Part shown: positions 28,101 to 36,546 of the stretch, piece by piece | Numbering within the stretch: the first letter of the stretch is position 1 | Layout of the letters: every line of letters starts with the position of its first letter | Assembly: GCF_029633915.1 (NCBI RefSeq) | Contig: NZ_CP091092.1 | Span: 1-64,000 of the forward strand | DNA: 64,000 bases | Reading direction: 5' to 3' | From: Methanomicrobium antiquum | Lineage (GTDB): Archaea > Halobacteriota > Methanomicrobia > Methanomicrobiales > Methanomicrobiaceae | Position numbers and translations under genes: made by a program | The notes under the pieces: generated by a model | The model's database searches: none | What the model was told of the DNA's origin: nothing | What the model saw: the letters and a program-made list of their open reading frames with translations, nothing else

Positions 28101-28496
28101 ATCTGCTTCCTGTTCTGAAATTACTTTTATTAATGTATAGATGTCGTTTAAAAAACGGGAAGAATACTCTCCTGACGGAGATAAAGCCTCAATATATTCT
28201 TTTTTTCTCTTTAAAACTTTCAAGAGAAGCAGTTTTGCCTCTTCTTCTGAAATAAGCTTAAATTCTTTATTTTTACCTGCAATTGCAGAAGCAAGCATAT
28301 CCGGTGTTGTAACTGAACTTTCAATAATACTTAGATGATTATCGAGGAGATTCTCTTTTACTCTGATGCAGAGTCTTTCGGTTGGTAAAACAAGAATTGT
28401 ATCCAGAGGATTTTGTTTATATTCGTCTTTAAAATTATCAATTGAGTCCGAAAGACCATATCCTATTGGTGTTTTTATGAGTATTTTTTCAGGCAT
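25140..28496 (-). CDS. addB: AddB-like nuclease / inactive helicase with 4Fe-4S
   Basis: An 1118-residue AddB-like partner of AddA. The N-terminal ATPase fold lacks a recognisable GKT loop, so the helicase part is probably structural. The C-terminal nuclease shows VDRID, FVIVDYKTGSH and QIPLYLKAV. Four cysteines (YAKCPFRFYL near residue 780, and CSKYCEFKSVC near the end) match the AddB iron-sulfur staple. A serine-rich insertion at about residues 178-225 contains an internal repeat (SSELSSNQLS / SSKLSSNQLS). The gene leads the addB-addA-ogg operon. DNA end resection is inferred from family. Confidence 0.85.
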   Translation of the reverse strand: MPEKILIKTPIGYGLSDSIDNFKDEYKQNPLDTILVLPTERLCIRVKENLLDNHLSIIESSVTTPDMLASAIAGKNKEFKLISEEEAKLLLLKVLKRKKEYIEALSPSGEYSSRFLNDIYTLIKVISEQEADIEKIFSLTDKKKNRALIKIIKEYQDILKSKKLISPENIYKSACDFISPTYGKSSGDSSELSSNQLSDSSYEFSSVNTHDDSSKLSSNQLSGSSSEFSSDFKTIIFSGIFEPLPAQKRFIQTVSSAALKSVYFMPYSSNKKVCTDDGRWFFADKTEEIENEKKSDLFPYENIFGEEEIKSKPVEVYSKRYKNLKAEIAGIAGLIVNLLNNNAKPSKIAVVFPDPAGATTVVNEVFFDFGLSYSSSAKFPFSRSPVVQSVLLLTETVSKNFSRESLTELLASPYMSKLLQGFSNPASAVETVSLNAGVEGGFHSWEKGIKKHIKREEDRLKSKDLPEYRKKEIEKNIIFSESVLKALVLLIEKLNRLSGEKIIAEHIKSLILFLKENAVPYIDDSCGDLIYKRDITEFLNLLNLLTSLSQTSGISGDEKISFNEFSRFFSSAVGNLRISEKRDDTKIQISGIQGLQEMEYDYVFLGGLVDGKVPDIPSLLPYTTEEEDRAIWPNKRREKVRWERFYFASALSSAKCALFLSCHSEAGGRQEIPSQFYETAVKALCAKPPEEEGQNVSFSFAVKETGRLLLKGKIYENFTLPPGVSPKNLCERINTEGFFRKGLYDSVYDGLLSSEDEIKEVLSLRFDEKHPYSPTSLETYAKCPFRFYLTHVLGLNPPQEKTFTLSAADRGELLHKTLFSFYKDWMKTHNNSPSENETLEALSLLKSHAKAEIESYEISGPAWDFMTKEILGDTGYGRGILEKFIEEETRLYKTGLVPKYFEAGFGFRGIETAFSDEAVRVESKNQKSIFLRGFVDRIDVKEGKDGKDDKSPDEFVIVDYKTGSHPKYNEIVAGKALQIPLYLKAVENAKNIKGIGGFYYKLSKREVYRKAELYEQSEEELFSNFPKAKTTDNTFSEIVKNSVDYACTYAENIRNGVFTPAKENDDCSKYCEFKSVCRFSEFRLLEQENISQKENVSQNEATDTTENQDKPCERKGGF

Positions 28497-28631
28497 TCCT
28501 GATTTAATTTTAGTGAATCTTTCTTATATAACCGATTCATAAAATTTGACCCTGTGAGGTTGTGTTAAAGAATCGTTTAAAAATGTTGGTGTAAAAAATA
28601 TTTTTAAAAAGTTGATGTAAAAAATCACTTA

Positions 28632-29663
28632 TTAAAATGCAAATATGCCTGATAAGTAATTCATCAGTGATTCAAACGCATTTGGTGTTTTATCCTGATT
28701 AGTTTTTGCATTATTCAATTCATTTTTTTCAACATTAAAAGTGCAAAAAGCATACGTATCATCAACATCAGGGAGATTTAAAGCTTCTATTAGGGCTTCT
28801 GATGCATCAGCGCCTCTTAATGCATTATCTCCGGAGACAACAAACAATCCGGGATAAGAAATTTGTTCCAAAAATTCGTTTTTAGTAGCAAAGATTGTTT
28901 TTCCATTATCTCCTGTCTTTGTTATAATCCCTGGTTTATCGTCATACATATAATGCTGAACGATTACGAAATATTCTCCCTTTTCCATATTTTCAGTCTC
29001 GCTTTCATCAAGAACATAACTATATGAAGAATCATCTTTTGGAGATACAGTCACCATCGAACCTGATTCTGCGCCATTATAGTAGTCATATCCAAAAACC
29101 CAGATTCCGATTTTAGATGGATTTCCTTCTGCATTTCCAGTGACTGTTAATTTTTCACCAGGCTTTATATTGGTTTTTGATACCTTTGCTGAAATAAAAG
29201 GCTTTTTTATGACAATTGATACAGTGTCATATGTATTTTTGGAAAGACTCTGTTTATTATCAGGCTCTGTTACTGCATATATTGTATAAGTGCCGGGCAG
29301 GAATCCAACCTTGTTTGTATCAAGAGAATAGCTCCAGACGCCGTCAGCAGAAACCTCAGCTTTTGCAAAAGTATTTTCTACTCCGGATATTGCCATTGTT
29401 TCAAGAGAGTCTGGTTTGCACCCGTTTTTATTAATTTCAGGCCCGCAGACAAAGAGATAAGTTTTGTCTGTTATTTTATTTGTTCCTGAAAAACGAATCT
29501 CTTCGCCCTCATAGTATGAACCGTCTCCTGATGAAGTAACTGTTATGGTTTTGTTATTTTCTTCATCCAACTGTCCGACAGATTCCTCGGCGGCAGATAC
29601 CAAAGATATAGAAAATATTGCCGTGGCTATTGTGATTAATAAAAATAAAGTTTTTAAATCCAT
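28632..29663 (-). CDS. Exported beta-domain surface protein
   Basis: A 343-residue protein with an N-terminal signal (residues about 5-24, ending SAAEE) and beta-sandwich-like domains. The first carries GEEIRFSGTN and LPGTYTIYAV, the second KPGEKLTVTGNAEG and EKGEYFVIVQH; these recall the DUF3821-type repeats of Methanomicrobiales surface proteins. The C-terminus ends in a short hydrophobic patch (YLSGIFAF), not a clear anchor. It is monocistronic, 135 bases upstream of addB on the same strand. The role is unknown, probably cell envelope. Confidence 0.65.
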   Translation of the reverse strand: MDLKTLFLLITIATAIFSISLVSAAEESVGQLDEENNKTITVTSSGDGSYYEGEEIRFSGTNKITDKTYLFVCGPEINKNGCKPDSLETMAISGVENTFAKAEVSADGVWSYSLDTNKVGFLPGTYTIYAVTEPDNKQSLSKNTYDTVSIVIKKPFISAKVSKTNIKPGEKLTVTGNAEGNPSKIGIWVFGYDYYNGAESGSMVTVSPKDDSSYSYVLDESETENMEKGEYFVIVQHYMYDDKPGIITKTGDNGKTIFATKNEFLEQISYPGLFVVSGDNALRGADASEALIEALNLPDVDDTYAFCTFNVEKNELNNAKTNQDKTPNAFESLMNYLSGIFAF

Positions 29664-29902
29664 TTAACTCACCTTAGTTTAACATCTATATTTTTTATTA
29701 TTTAACATTTATATGAGAGATGTCAACTAATGCCGGACAGAAAATAATTTATCATAAAATTATTGACCTTAAAAAAATGGGCATAAAATTATTAATCCTA
29801 AAATGCCGGGTATAAATGTATTTAGCTCAAAATTATTGATTGAAATATTATTGAAATAAAAAATTCCGGGGCAGAAAAAAGTGTTTTTATTGGGTTTTTT
29901 TA

Positions 29903-30754
29903 TTAATTCCATGTATGAGAGTAGCCTCTTTTTTCCGCGTTTTTACCACTGATTCTGACACCTTTTTTTTCCGTTACAACACCCAGTTTTAAACCTGGCA
30001 GATTATTCTCCTCAAACAGACTTTTTTGGCATGTATATAAAAGACCAAAATCTCCGCCCCCGTAAAATGCTGTTTCAAAATCAATTCCGTCTGATAGGGA
30101 AACGAGGTTTTTATCTATCTCAAATCCGCAGTTGTTTGCATCTGATAAGTCAAAGAGGGATATTGCAAGTCCGTCTGAAATATCCATCATACACGACACT
30201 TTGCATTCAGAAAGTCTCATTCCTTCAAAGACTTTTGGTTGAGGCTCGCAGAGGTCCTTAAAATAGCGCATATCCCCCAAAAGACCTGCCTGTGCGTGAC
30301 CCAGGTTTCCACATACGCAGACGATTTCTCCGGGCTTTGCACCTGTGCGGGAGACATAATGCTCTGAATCTGTAATCCCTATTCCTGTTGTGACAATTGT
30401 AAGCTCTGAGTGTGAATCGACATCTCCTCCTGAAAACTCTGCCCCGTATTTTCTGCAGGCAGAATCAGCACCTCTTATTATATCCTCTATTCTGTCAGGA
30501 TTGTCAAGGCCTGCCGCTAAAAGAAGTGAAACCGGCTTTGCACCCGTACTTGCTATATCAGATATTGTAACAGCGGCTGACATCCACCCAATCTGCCAGT
30601 CCGTGATTCCTTTAGGAAAATCAGTTTTTTCATGGAGCATATCGGTTGATACTGCAAGAATTTTATCGCCAACAATGATTTTTGCACAGTCATCGGCAGT
30701 TTTATCAGATCCAATAATTTCTGAAATCCTCTTTACAATCTCCCTGTCATCCAC
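29903..30754 (-). CDS. thiL: Thiamine-monophosphate kinase
   Basis: ThiL phosphorylates thiamine monophosphate to the diphosphate cofactor. The PurM-like fold is shown by DDCAKIIVGD, then DMLHEKTDFP, a GWMSAAVTISDIASTGAKP motif and FSGGDV. The GTG at 30754 is used: a GTG further upstream (30775) lies on the GGAGG site that serves 30754. The gene overlaps the 3' end of the DUF460 gene by eight bases. 283 residues is slightly short for ThiL but the active-site segments are present. Confidence 0.88.
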   Translation of the reverse strand: MDDREIVKRISEIIGSDKTADDCAKIIVGDKILAVSTDMLHEKTDFPKGITDWQIGWMSAAVTISDIASTGAKPVSLLLAAGLDNPDRIEDIIRGADSACRKYGAEFSGGDVDSHSELTIVTTGIGITDSEHYVSRTGAKPGEIVCVCGNLGHAQAGLLGDMRYFKDLCEPQPKVFEGMRLSECKVSCMMDISDGLAISLFDLSDANNCGFEIDKNLVSLSDGIDFETAFYGGGDFGLLYTCQKSLFEENNLPGLKLGVVTEKKGVRISGKNAEKRGYSHTWN

Positions 30755-32702
30755 GTTTTCTTGCCTCCAGTTCACGCTCGCTCTTATACTCTTTTACAAT
30801 AGCCTCTATCATATCAGCCTTTTTTTCAGCTTCATAAGTAATCTGTTCCTCCTTCCATTCCAAAACCGCCCTGTCAAAATCATCTTTTTTTATGGTGCCA
30901 GTTCTTCCCCTTAGAGAAACAGGGACTTTCACAGCCAAAATTAAAGGAACATTCTCTTCTCTTAAGCAGTTGAGAAGCTTTTTGTCAAAGTTATCAGCAA
31001 TAATTCCGGAGACATAACAATCAGAAATGTATGATACTGTTTGCTTTCCCCAGCCTTCTGTTTTTGCGGCATAGATAATATCTCCCTCTGTGATTCCAAA
31101 TTCATCTTCAAGTGCCTTTACCGCCTCTTTTGTTAATGCAGGCAAAACCTTGACAGGAATGTAATCGCCCTCCATCCACAGGCTGTTAAACCGTTTTAAT
31201 CTTGAAATTCTCTTCAAAAGGCGGCGCGTATCTTTATCCTGTTTTTTTAGTCGTGCCTTTAAGGTTTTAATCTGCAAGTCACGCTCAGCAATATCTCTGC
31301 TTTTTTTCCTCTCCTCGGATTTTTGAGTTCTTTCTGATGCAAGCAGGTTTTTTAAGCCTATAATCTCCTCATTTTTCTCATTAAGAGTCAAAGATAATTC
31401 AGATACATGAGAGCGGAGATCTTTTATCATTCCTTCAAGCTGTGAGACTCTGCCATCAGAGTCTGAAAATTCAGTGACGCTGATGTCGCTTTTCTCCTCT
31501 CCATCCTCTCTTAAAACAAAATCCTTATCTTTTGAAAGAATCTGTTCAATGCTTTGGCCTTTAATTATCCCTGCTCTGATTTCGTCAAGACTAAATCCCG
31601 GCGGAATGCGCCTCTCAACACTTCTGAACTTGTTCTTGTATGATTTGTAGGCTTCAATCGCCGCTGAAAGCGAATCTCTCTCATGATCGTTTCTGAATGA
31701 AAGTCCTGCTGATATGCATAAAGATGCCTTCTCCTCCTGGGTTTTTTCCTGTTTTGGAGTATATGAAACAGCATTGAATGAGCGTCTGATTTTTTCAACC
31801 GATGATGGCATCTGTACTACATCTGATGCGATTAAAACCGGCTTTCCAATCGATGAAATCTCTTCAGTCCAGTCTGAGATAGACATCTGGCGCGAACTTT
31901 TAACTGAGGCTACTTCCCCGTCCAGATAAAGAGCGGCAAAAGCAAATGTTGTTCCAGGGTCAATTCCAACGATTAAAGGCCTTTTTCTTGCAGTCTGCGG
32001 TGAATACCTGATTTTGTCAAGTTCCCTTGGAATAACCCTCACCTGAAAGTCAGCATGCCTTTCTGACTGAACAGAGATCTCTGTTTTGGATGCGAAAACA
32101 TGAAAACTGACACGTTTGTATCCGCCAAAGCCTTTGACCTCTGTTTTTTTGTATTTGAGACCCTTTTCTTTTAGTGTGTCTTCAATCTCTCTTGATTTTG
32201 ATAAAACTGCGCCGTGAATCTTTCTTATATACCTGTTCTGACTCCATCCGCCCTTTCCTATAGAGCGGCTTTTTGAGACAATTATATCACAGGTGTTTTC
32301 AAATGCAATTACTTCACAGCCGGCGCCAAGTTCTGCTACATGTGCACATGCCTTTGCCTCCTGGAATGGATCAAAGCGGTCTGAAAGTCTGATATTGTAT
32401 TGTGCGGCAATCCTGGGCAGTTTCTGTTGTTTTTCCCCGCCTGTAACCTGAACAAGTTTTGTCCCTGCAGGAAGGGACTGCATGAAAAAAAGAAGCTCTT
32501 TTTTTTCAGATGAAATTTCTCTTATGCTGTCAACAGCTAAAATATCAGGTTTTTCTTTCTCCAGCTCTTTTTTGAGCCGGAACATAGAGACCTCTGATGT
32601 GTCTTTTTCCTCATTGTCTTCTCTTTTGACAAGCGCAAAGACAGGTTTTTTTGTTTTGGATCTGACAGATCCCTTAATGATGTCTATTCCAAATACCTTC
32701 AA
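30747..32702 (-). CDS. DUF460 protein (RNase H-like domain, coiled coil)
   Basis: A 651-residue archaeal DUF460 protein. The central domain shows an RNase H-like strand pattern with VGIDPGTTFAFAALYLDG (about residue 245) and VLIASDVVQMP (about 290). Residues 415-500 form a coiled coil rich in Glu, Lys and Ser. The function is unknown; the fold suggests nucleic-acid binding or cleavage. The TTG start overlaps the TGA of rio2, and the 3' end overlaps thiL, so three genes are translationally coupled. Confidence 0.88.
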   Translation of the reverse strand: MKVFGIDIIKGSVRSKTKKPVFALVKREDNEEKDTSEVSMFRLKKELEKEKPDILAVDSIREISSEKKELLFFMQSLPAGTKLVQVTGGEKQQKLPRIAAQYNIRLSDRFDPFQEAKACAHVAELGAGCEVIAFENTCDIIVSKSRSIGKGGWSQNRYIRKIHGAVLSKSREIEDTLKEKGLKYKKTEVKGFGGYKRVSFHVFASKTEISVQSERHADFQVRVIPRELDKIRYSPQTARKRPLIVGIDPGTTFAFAALYLDGEVASVKSSRQMSISDWTEEISSIGKPVLIASDVVQMPSSVEKIRRSFNAVSYTPKQEKTQEEKASLCISAGLSFRNDHERDSLSAAIEAYKSYKNKFRSVERRIPPGFSLDEIRAGIIKGQSIEQILSKDKDFVLREDGEEKSDISVTEFSDSDGRVSQLEGMIKDLRSHVSELSLTLNEKNEEIIGLKNLLASERTQKSEERKKSRDIAERDLQIKTLKARLKKQDKDTRRLLKRISRLKRFNSLWMEGDYIPVKVLPALTKEAVKALEDEFGITEGDIIYAAKTEGWGKQTVSYISDCYVSGIIADNFDKKLLNCLREENVPLILAVKVPVSLRGRTGTIKKDDFDRAVLEWKEEQITYEAEKKADMIEAIVKEYKSERELEARKRG

Positions 32703-33559
32703 CCAACCACCATTTCAAAAACCTTTTCAGGTGTGTATGAAAGGCCGTATTTTTTTGAGAAATAACCTGTAATATTTTTAAGATCACGCTTTAGTATTTC
32801 ATCAGCGTTTGGATGGGTTAATTCAGTCCACTGCGGCCAGTCAATAATCCATACCTCATTTCCGTCAACCATTACATTGTACTCTGAGAGATCATTGTGT
32901 ATATATCCAAGGGCATATGCTTTTTTGATATTTTCCAAAATTCCCTCCAGGACATCCTGTGGATTTTCCAAAACCGCCTGATTGAGGTTTAATCCGGCGA
33001 TATATGTCATTGCAATAACATTCCTGTTTATTGCAACAGGTACAGGCACATTGACACCTCCCTTTCTAAGTGCCTTTAAAGCTTCAAACTCCTGCTTTGC
33101 CGAATATGTCGATGCAAAGATCCATGGGAAATGTTTCCATTCCGGCATAAAACTCCTGTTAAGTCTGACCGACTGAAAAGAGCGCTGACCTATTCTGTGA
33201 ATTTTAAGAACAAGAATACCTGTTCCAAGTGCCTCATATACAGCTGATTCTTTTCCAACGCCGATTAAAGAGCCAAGCGCCGAGATTGTTCCCTTGCTTA
33301 CAAGGGAAGATATTGCAAGTGCATCATAACCGCCGAATGTGAGCTGATAGCCTTTATACGGAACTGATGAGCTCTTTACCATATCTCTTCCCATAAGGTG
33401 TCCAAGACGATATTCAAGCTCCTGGGATGAAAGGCCTGATGCTTTTCTTAAAACGTCTTCAGGCACCCAGGTATATCTCTTCATCAGCTTTTCGATGTTT
33501 TTGAGTATCAGTATCTCGTACTTATGGAGGCTTTTGATATCTTCAGGAGAAAGTGGCAT
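32699..33559 (-). CDS. rio2: RIO2 atypical protein kinase
   Basis: Rio2 is an atypical kinase/ATPase that acts in late small-subunit ribosome maturation. The N-terminal winged helix is followed by the kinase core: GVGKESAVYEA (nucleotide loop), VLKIHRIG (Lys), HNDLSEYNVM (catalytic loop) and IIDWPQW (metal-binding Asp). The ATG at 33559 gives 286 residues, the normal archaeal length; an upstream TTG-type extension adds 18 unconserved residues. It heads the rio2-DUF460-thiL operon. Confidence 0.93.
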   Translation of the reverse strand: MPLSPEDIKSLHKYEILILKNIEKLMKRYTWVPEDVLRKASGLSSQELEYRLGHLMGRDMVKSSSVPYKGYQLTFGGYDALAISSLVSKGTISALGSLIGVGKESAVYEALGTGILVLKIHRIGQRSFQSVRLNRSFMPEWKHFPWIFASTYSAKQEFEALKALRKGGVNVPVPVAINRNVIAMTYIAGLNLNQAVLENPQDVLEGILENIKKAYALGYIHNDLSEYNVMVDGNEVWIIDWPQWTELTHPNADEILKRDLKNITGYFSKKYGLSYTPEKVFEMVVG

Positions 33560-33674
33560 AATCTGTAAACAATTTATTTGTAGGAGATGATATAACTGAT
33601 TAGATTCCTGCACAATATATGCATGTAATTATCTGCATGTAAATGTGTGATGACAAAGAATTGGTTGTAAAAAT

Positions 33675-34574
33675 ATGAAATGCTCAAAATGCAATAAGGA
33701 TGCAATAATTTTTCAGAAATACTCAGGTATGCACCTTTGCCCTGAACACTTTACAAAAGACTTTGAGGGCCGTGCCAAAAAGGCAATCAGACAGCACAGA
33801 TGGATATCCTCCGGAGATAAAATAGCGGTTGCAATGAGCGGGGGAAAAGACAGCAGTGCAGTTTTGTATTTTCTGAAAAAAGTATTCGGGCAGAGGCCTG
33901 ATATTGAAATTTTTGCCATTACTATTGACGAGGGGATAAAAGGATACCGTGACCCGCAGGCTGTCGAAAAAATTGCCGGGCGTTATGATGTAAAATGCTA
34001 TATAACGTCATTCTATGAGCATTTTGGTCTTACTCTGGATGAGATTGTTGAAAAAAAAGGCGACAGGAAATCATGCTCATACTGCGGTGTTTTGAGAAGA
34101 CAGATATTAAACGGCTTTGCAAGAGAACTTGGCGCAACAAAGATTGCGATGGGTTTTAATTTAGATGATGAGGCGCAGTCTGTTATGATGAATGTGTTAA
34201 GAGGTGATTTGGAAAGACTTCTTCGAAGACAAAAGCCTGCAGAAGGTATGATTCCAAGAATAAGACCTTTTATCTATCTTCCTGAACGCGAAGTTGCTTT
34301 ATATGCAAATCTTTATGTTGAAGGTTTTGAAGAGAGAGGATGCCCTTATTCACATAATGCTCTGCGTGCAGATGTGCGTGAGATGATAAACGACTACAAC
34401 TACCGCCACCCTTCAACAAAATACGCCCTTGTAAACCTTGGAGAAGAGTTAAAAGAGGGTTTAGAAGAGGACAGCACACAGTTAAGAACCTGTGAAGTCT
34501 GCGGAGAACCTGTATTTGGAGAGTGTGGTACATGCCGGATTTTACATGAGATAACCGGCATTAAAAGAAATTAA
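33675..34574 (+). CDS. TtuA/Ncs6-family tRNA thiolase
   Basis: A 299-residue PP-loop ATPase of the TtuA/Ncs6 group, which adds sulfur to tRNA uridine. The N-terminal zinc site is CSKCNKD with LCPEHF, the PP-loop is AMSGGKDSSA, the central cysteines are in CSYCGVLRR, and the C-terminal zinc site is CEVCGEPVFGECGTC. All parts of the family are present at usual length. Whether it modifies position 34 or 54 of tRNA cannot be told here. It diverges from rio2 by about 115 bases. Confidence 0.92.
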   Translation: MKCSKCNKDAIIFQKYSGMHLCPEHFTKDFEGRAKKAIRQHRWISSGDKIAVAMSGGKDSSAVLYFLKKVFGQRPDIEIFAITIDEGIKGYRDPQAVEKIAGRYDVKCYITSFYEHFGLTLDEIVEKKGDRKSCSYCGVLRRQILNGFARELGATKIAMGFNLDDEAQSVMMNVLRGDLERLLRRQKPAEGMIPRIRPFIYLPEREVALYANLYVEGFEERGCPYSHNALRADVREMINDYNYRHPSTKYALVNLGEELKEGLEEDSTQLRTCEVCGEPVFGECGTCRILHEITGIKRN

Positions 34575-34603
34575 AATAGAAATTAAAATAGAAATTAAAA
34601 GAG
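34568..34603. repeat. 12-bp tandem repeat, three units, over a stop codon
   Basis: AAATTAAAATAG is repeated at 34568, 34580 and 34592 (last unit with GAG). The array contains the stop codon of the tRNA thiolase gene and ends about 60 bases before the potassium-channel start. It is AT-rich and probably arose by slippage. Confidence 0.6.
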
Positions 34604-34662
34604 ATCTTTAAAGAGAATTTAGATGAGGATTTAAAAGAGGAGTTATAAGGGGAGTTTTGATT

Positions 34663-36546
34663 ATGAAGCGGAGTGGTTTTTTAAGTGATCTATTAAAATA
34701 TATGTTTCAGGACAGAATAACCTTCTATATCCAGCTTCTTATCTTTCAGATTGTAGTATATTCATTAGTAATTCATTACTTCATACCTCATCTTGAAGGA
34801 TGTGAAATATCCTGGCTTAACTCTCTTTTGTTTGTCCTGCAGACAATGACTACTGTCGGATATGATTTGGAGACTTTTTTTCCTGCTGATAATCCTTTGA
34901 CTCTTATTTTGATAATTGCAATAATGATAACAGGCGTTTTTACATTTTTACTACTTATTCCTGCAGTGCTAACTCCACATATTCAGGACATATTTCGCCC
35001 GGCACCGCCAAAAAGTCTACATAGAAATATTTCAGGTCATGTTATTGTTGCAGGCTTCAGCGAAATTTCAGCCTCCCTGATAAAAAGCCTCCTGTTATCA
35101 GATTTAATGATTGTTATATTGGAAGAGAATGAAAAAACCGGCCTTTTGGCTATGGAGCAGTTTAAAAAGTTCAAAAAGCGTGTTCGTGTAATCTCCGGAA
35201 GATATGACGATGATGAAACATGGCAGAGTGTAAATGTCTCATCAGCAAGAGGGGTAATTGTTTGTGAACCTGACAAAAATGATAATGACAAGCGTTCCGC
35301 ATCAATAATTCTTGGAATAAGAAAAATGACTGATGCAAAAATTACAGCGGTAATTGATGATATTAAGCATAAAAAATACTTCAGCTATGCAGGAGCAGAT
35401 AACATAATCTCTCCAAAAAGCATCGCCGGAATGACAATTTCAAGACATCTTTTATCAGAACCGGAGGCTGATATAATCTTTGATGCATCAAAAAATCTCA
35501 GAAATCAGAATTATCGAAAAATAAATAATTTTGTCTCAAAAACAGATTTTAAAACCCCCGATTCAAACAGCTCAGATTCTAAAAATTTAGATAACAACTC
35601 ATATTCAAAAAATCTGGAATCTGAACACTCAGACTTTTCAAAAAAAGACCCTCTTAAATTCATTCATATGATGTTTCCTGAGGGCTGTCCTGCAATTGGA
35701 AAAACATTAAATGAGCTTGAACTCTTTGAAAGATATAATATTGAGCCTGTGTTTATGATTGACAGGGGTGTCTTTTTCACATTTGAGGAGGGAAAAGACA
35801 GAAAGATTCGTCCTTCATCCATTGTTTTTTTGATTGGCAAAAAAAGTGACATAACTCTCTTTCAAAATAATGTCTTTGCATGTGTTGAAAAACGAAGAAG
35901 CCTTGCAGTGATGGCAGGATATGATGAACTTGGAGAAGTTATCGCTTCTGAGTTTAAAGCCGCAGGTGTTAAGTTAAATATAATTTCAGAGACTGAAAAT
36001 TCAGGTTCTGAGAGTCAGTTTTTCATAAAGGGTGGTTTTAATGATGAATCTGTAATAAGGCAGGCCGGTATTGAAAATGCAGGAATTTTTATTGCCGGAG
36101 CAGATGACGATGATGCAAATATATTCACAACACTTATCACAAGAAGCTTAAATCCCCATATATACATTATATCAAGAGCAGAAAAACCAGGCTCGGTTGA
36201 AAAAATGTATCGTGCCGGTGCTGATTATGTTGAACTTATTCCTGCAATAAGCGGGCATATTCTGGCCGGATTTATTCTTGAAGGAATTGTTAGTGTTCTT
36301 TTGGATTTACCTTCTGACAAAAAGGCAGTGAAAATTAAAAACAGTGCAAAATCCGTGATGAAAATTAGAAGGCTTGAATCTATGACAGGCGCTGTGATAA
36401 TAGCTGTCGGGAATGATTATGATTCAAAAATCAGACTAAATTCAGAAGAAACTATAAAGGAGGGTGATTATATAATTGCCTTTGGTAAACTTTTACCTCT
36501 TCAAAAACTTATAAAAATCCTGTCCGGAGATGAGAAACTGATATGA
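34663..36546 (+). CDS. Two-TM potassium channel with two RCK/TrkA domains
   Basis: A 627-residue Kch-type channel. Two membrane helices (about residues 15-45 and 80-105) flank the selectivity filter TTVGYD. Two Rossmann-like TrkA-N/TrkA-C (RCK) units follow, separated by a Ser/Asn/Asp-rich linker at about residues 295-325. The second Rossmann segment MAGYDELGEV is intact. RCK domains open the pore in response to calcium, nucleotides or similar ligands. The ATG at 34663 has GGGGAG eight bases upstream. The stop overlaps the nadE start by four bases. Confidence 0.88.
   Translation: MKRSGFLSDLLKYMFQDRITFYIQLLIFQIVVYSLVIHYFIPHLEGCEISWLNSLLFVLQTMTTVGYDLETFFPADNPLTLILIIAIMITGVFTFLLLIPAVLTPHIQDIFRPAPPKSLHRNISGHVIVAGFSEISASLIKSLLLSDLMIVILEENEKTGLLAMEQFKKFKKRVRVISGRYDDDETWQSVNVSSARGVIVCEPDKNDNDKRSASIILGIRKMTDAKITAVIDDIKHKKYFSYAGADNIISPKSIAGMTISRHLLSEPEADIIFDASKNLRNQNYRKINNFVSKTDFKTPDSNSSDSKNLDNNSYSKNLESEHSDFSKKDPLKFIHMMFPEGCPAIGKTLNELELFERYNIEPVFMIDRGVFFTFEEGKDRKIRPSSIVFLIGKKSDITLFQNNVFACVEKRRSLAVMAGYDELGEVIASEFKAAGVKLNIISETENSGSESQFFIKGGFNDESVIRQAGIENAGIFIAGADDDDANIFTTLITRSLNPHIYIISRAEKPGSVEKMYRAGADYVELIPAISGHILAGFILEGIVSVLLDLPSDKKAVKIKNSAKSVMKIRRLESMTGAVIIAVGNDYDSKIRLNSEETIKEGDYIIAFGKLLPLQKLIKILSGDEKLI

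Noticed and set aside
29753-29845. 29-nt near-repeat (CATAAAATTATT...) resembling a CRISPR unit
   Set aside because: Only two units in direct contact with about 22 of 29 matches, no spacers and no cas genes; it is an AT-rich duplication.
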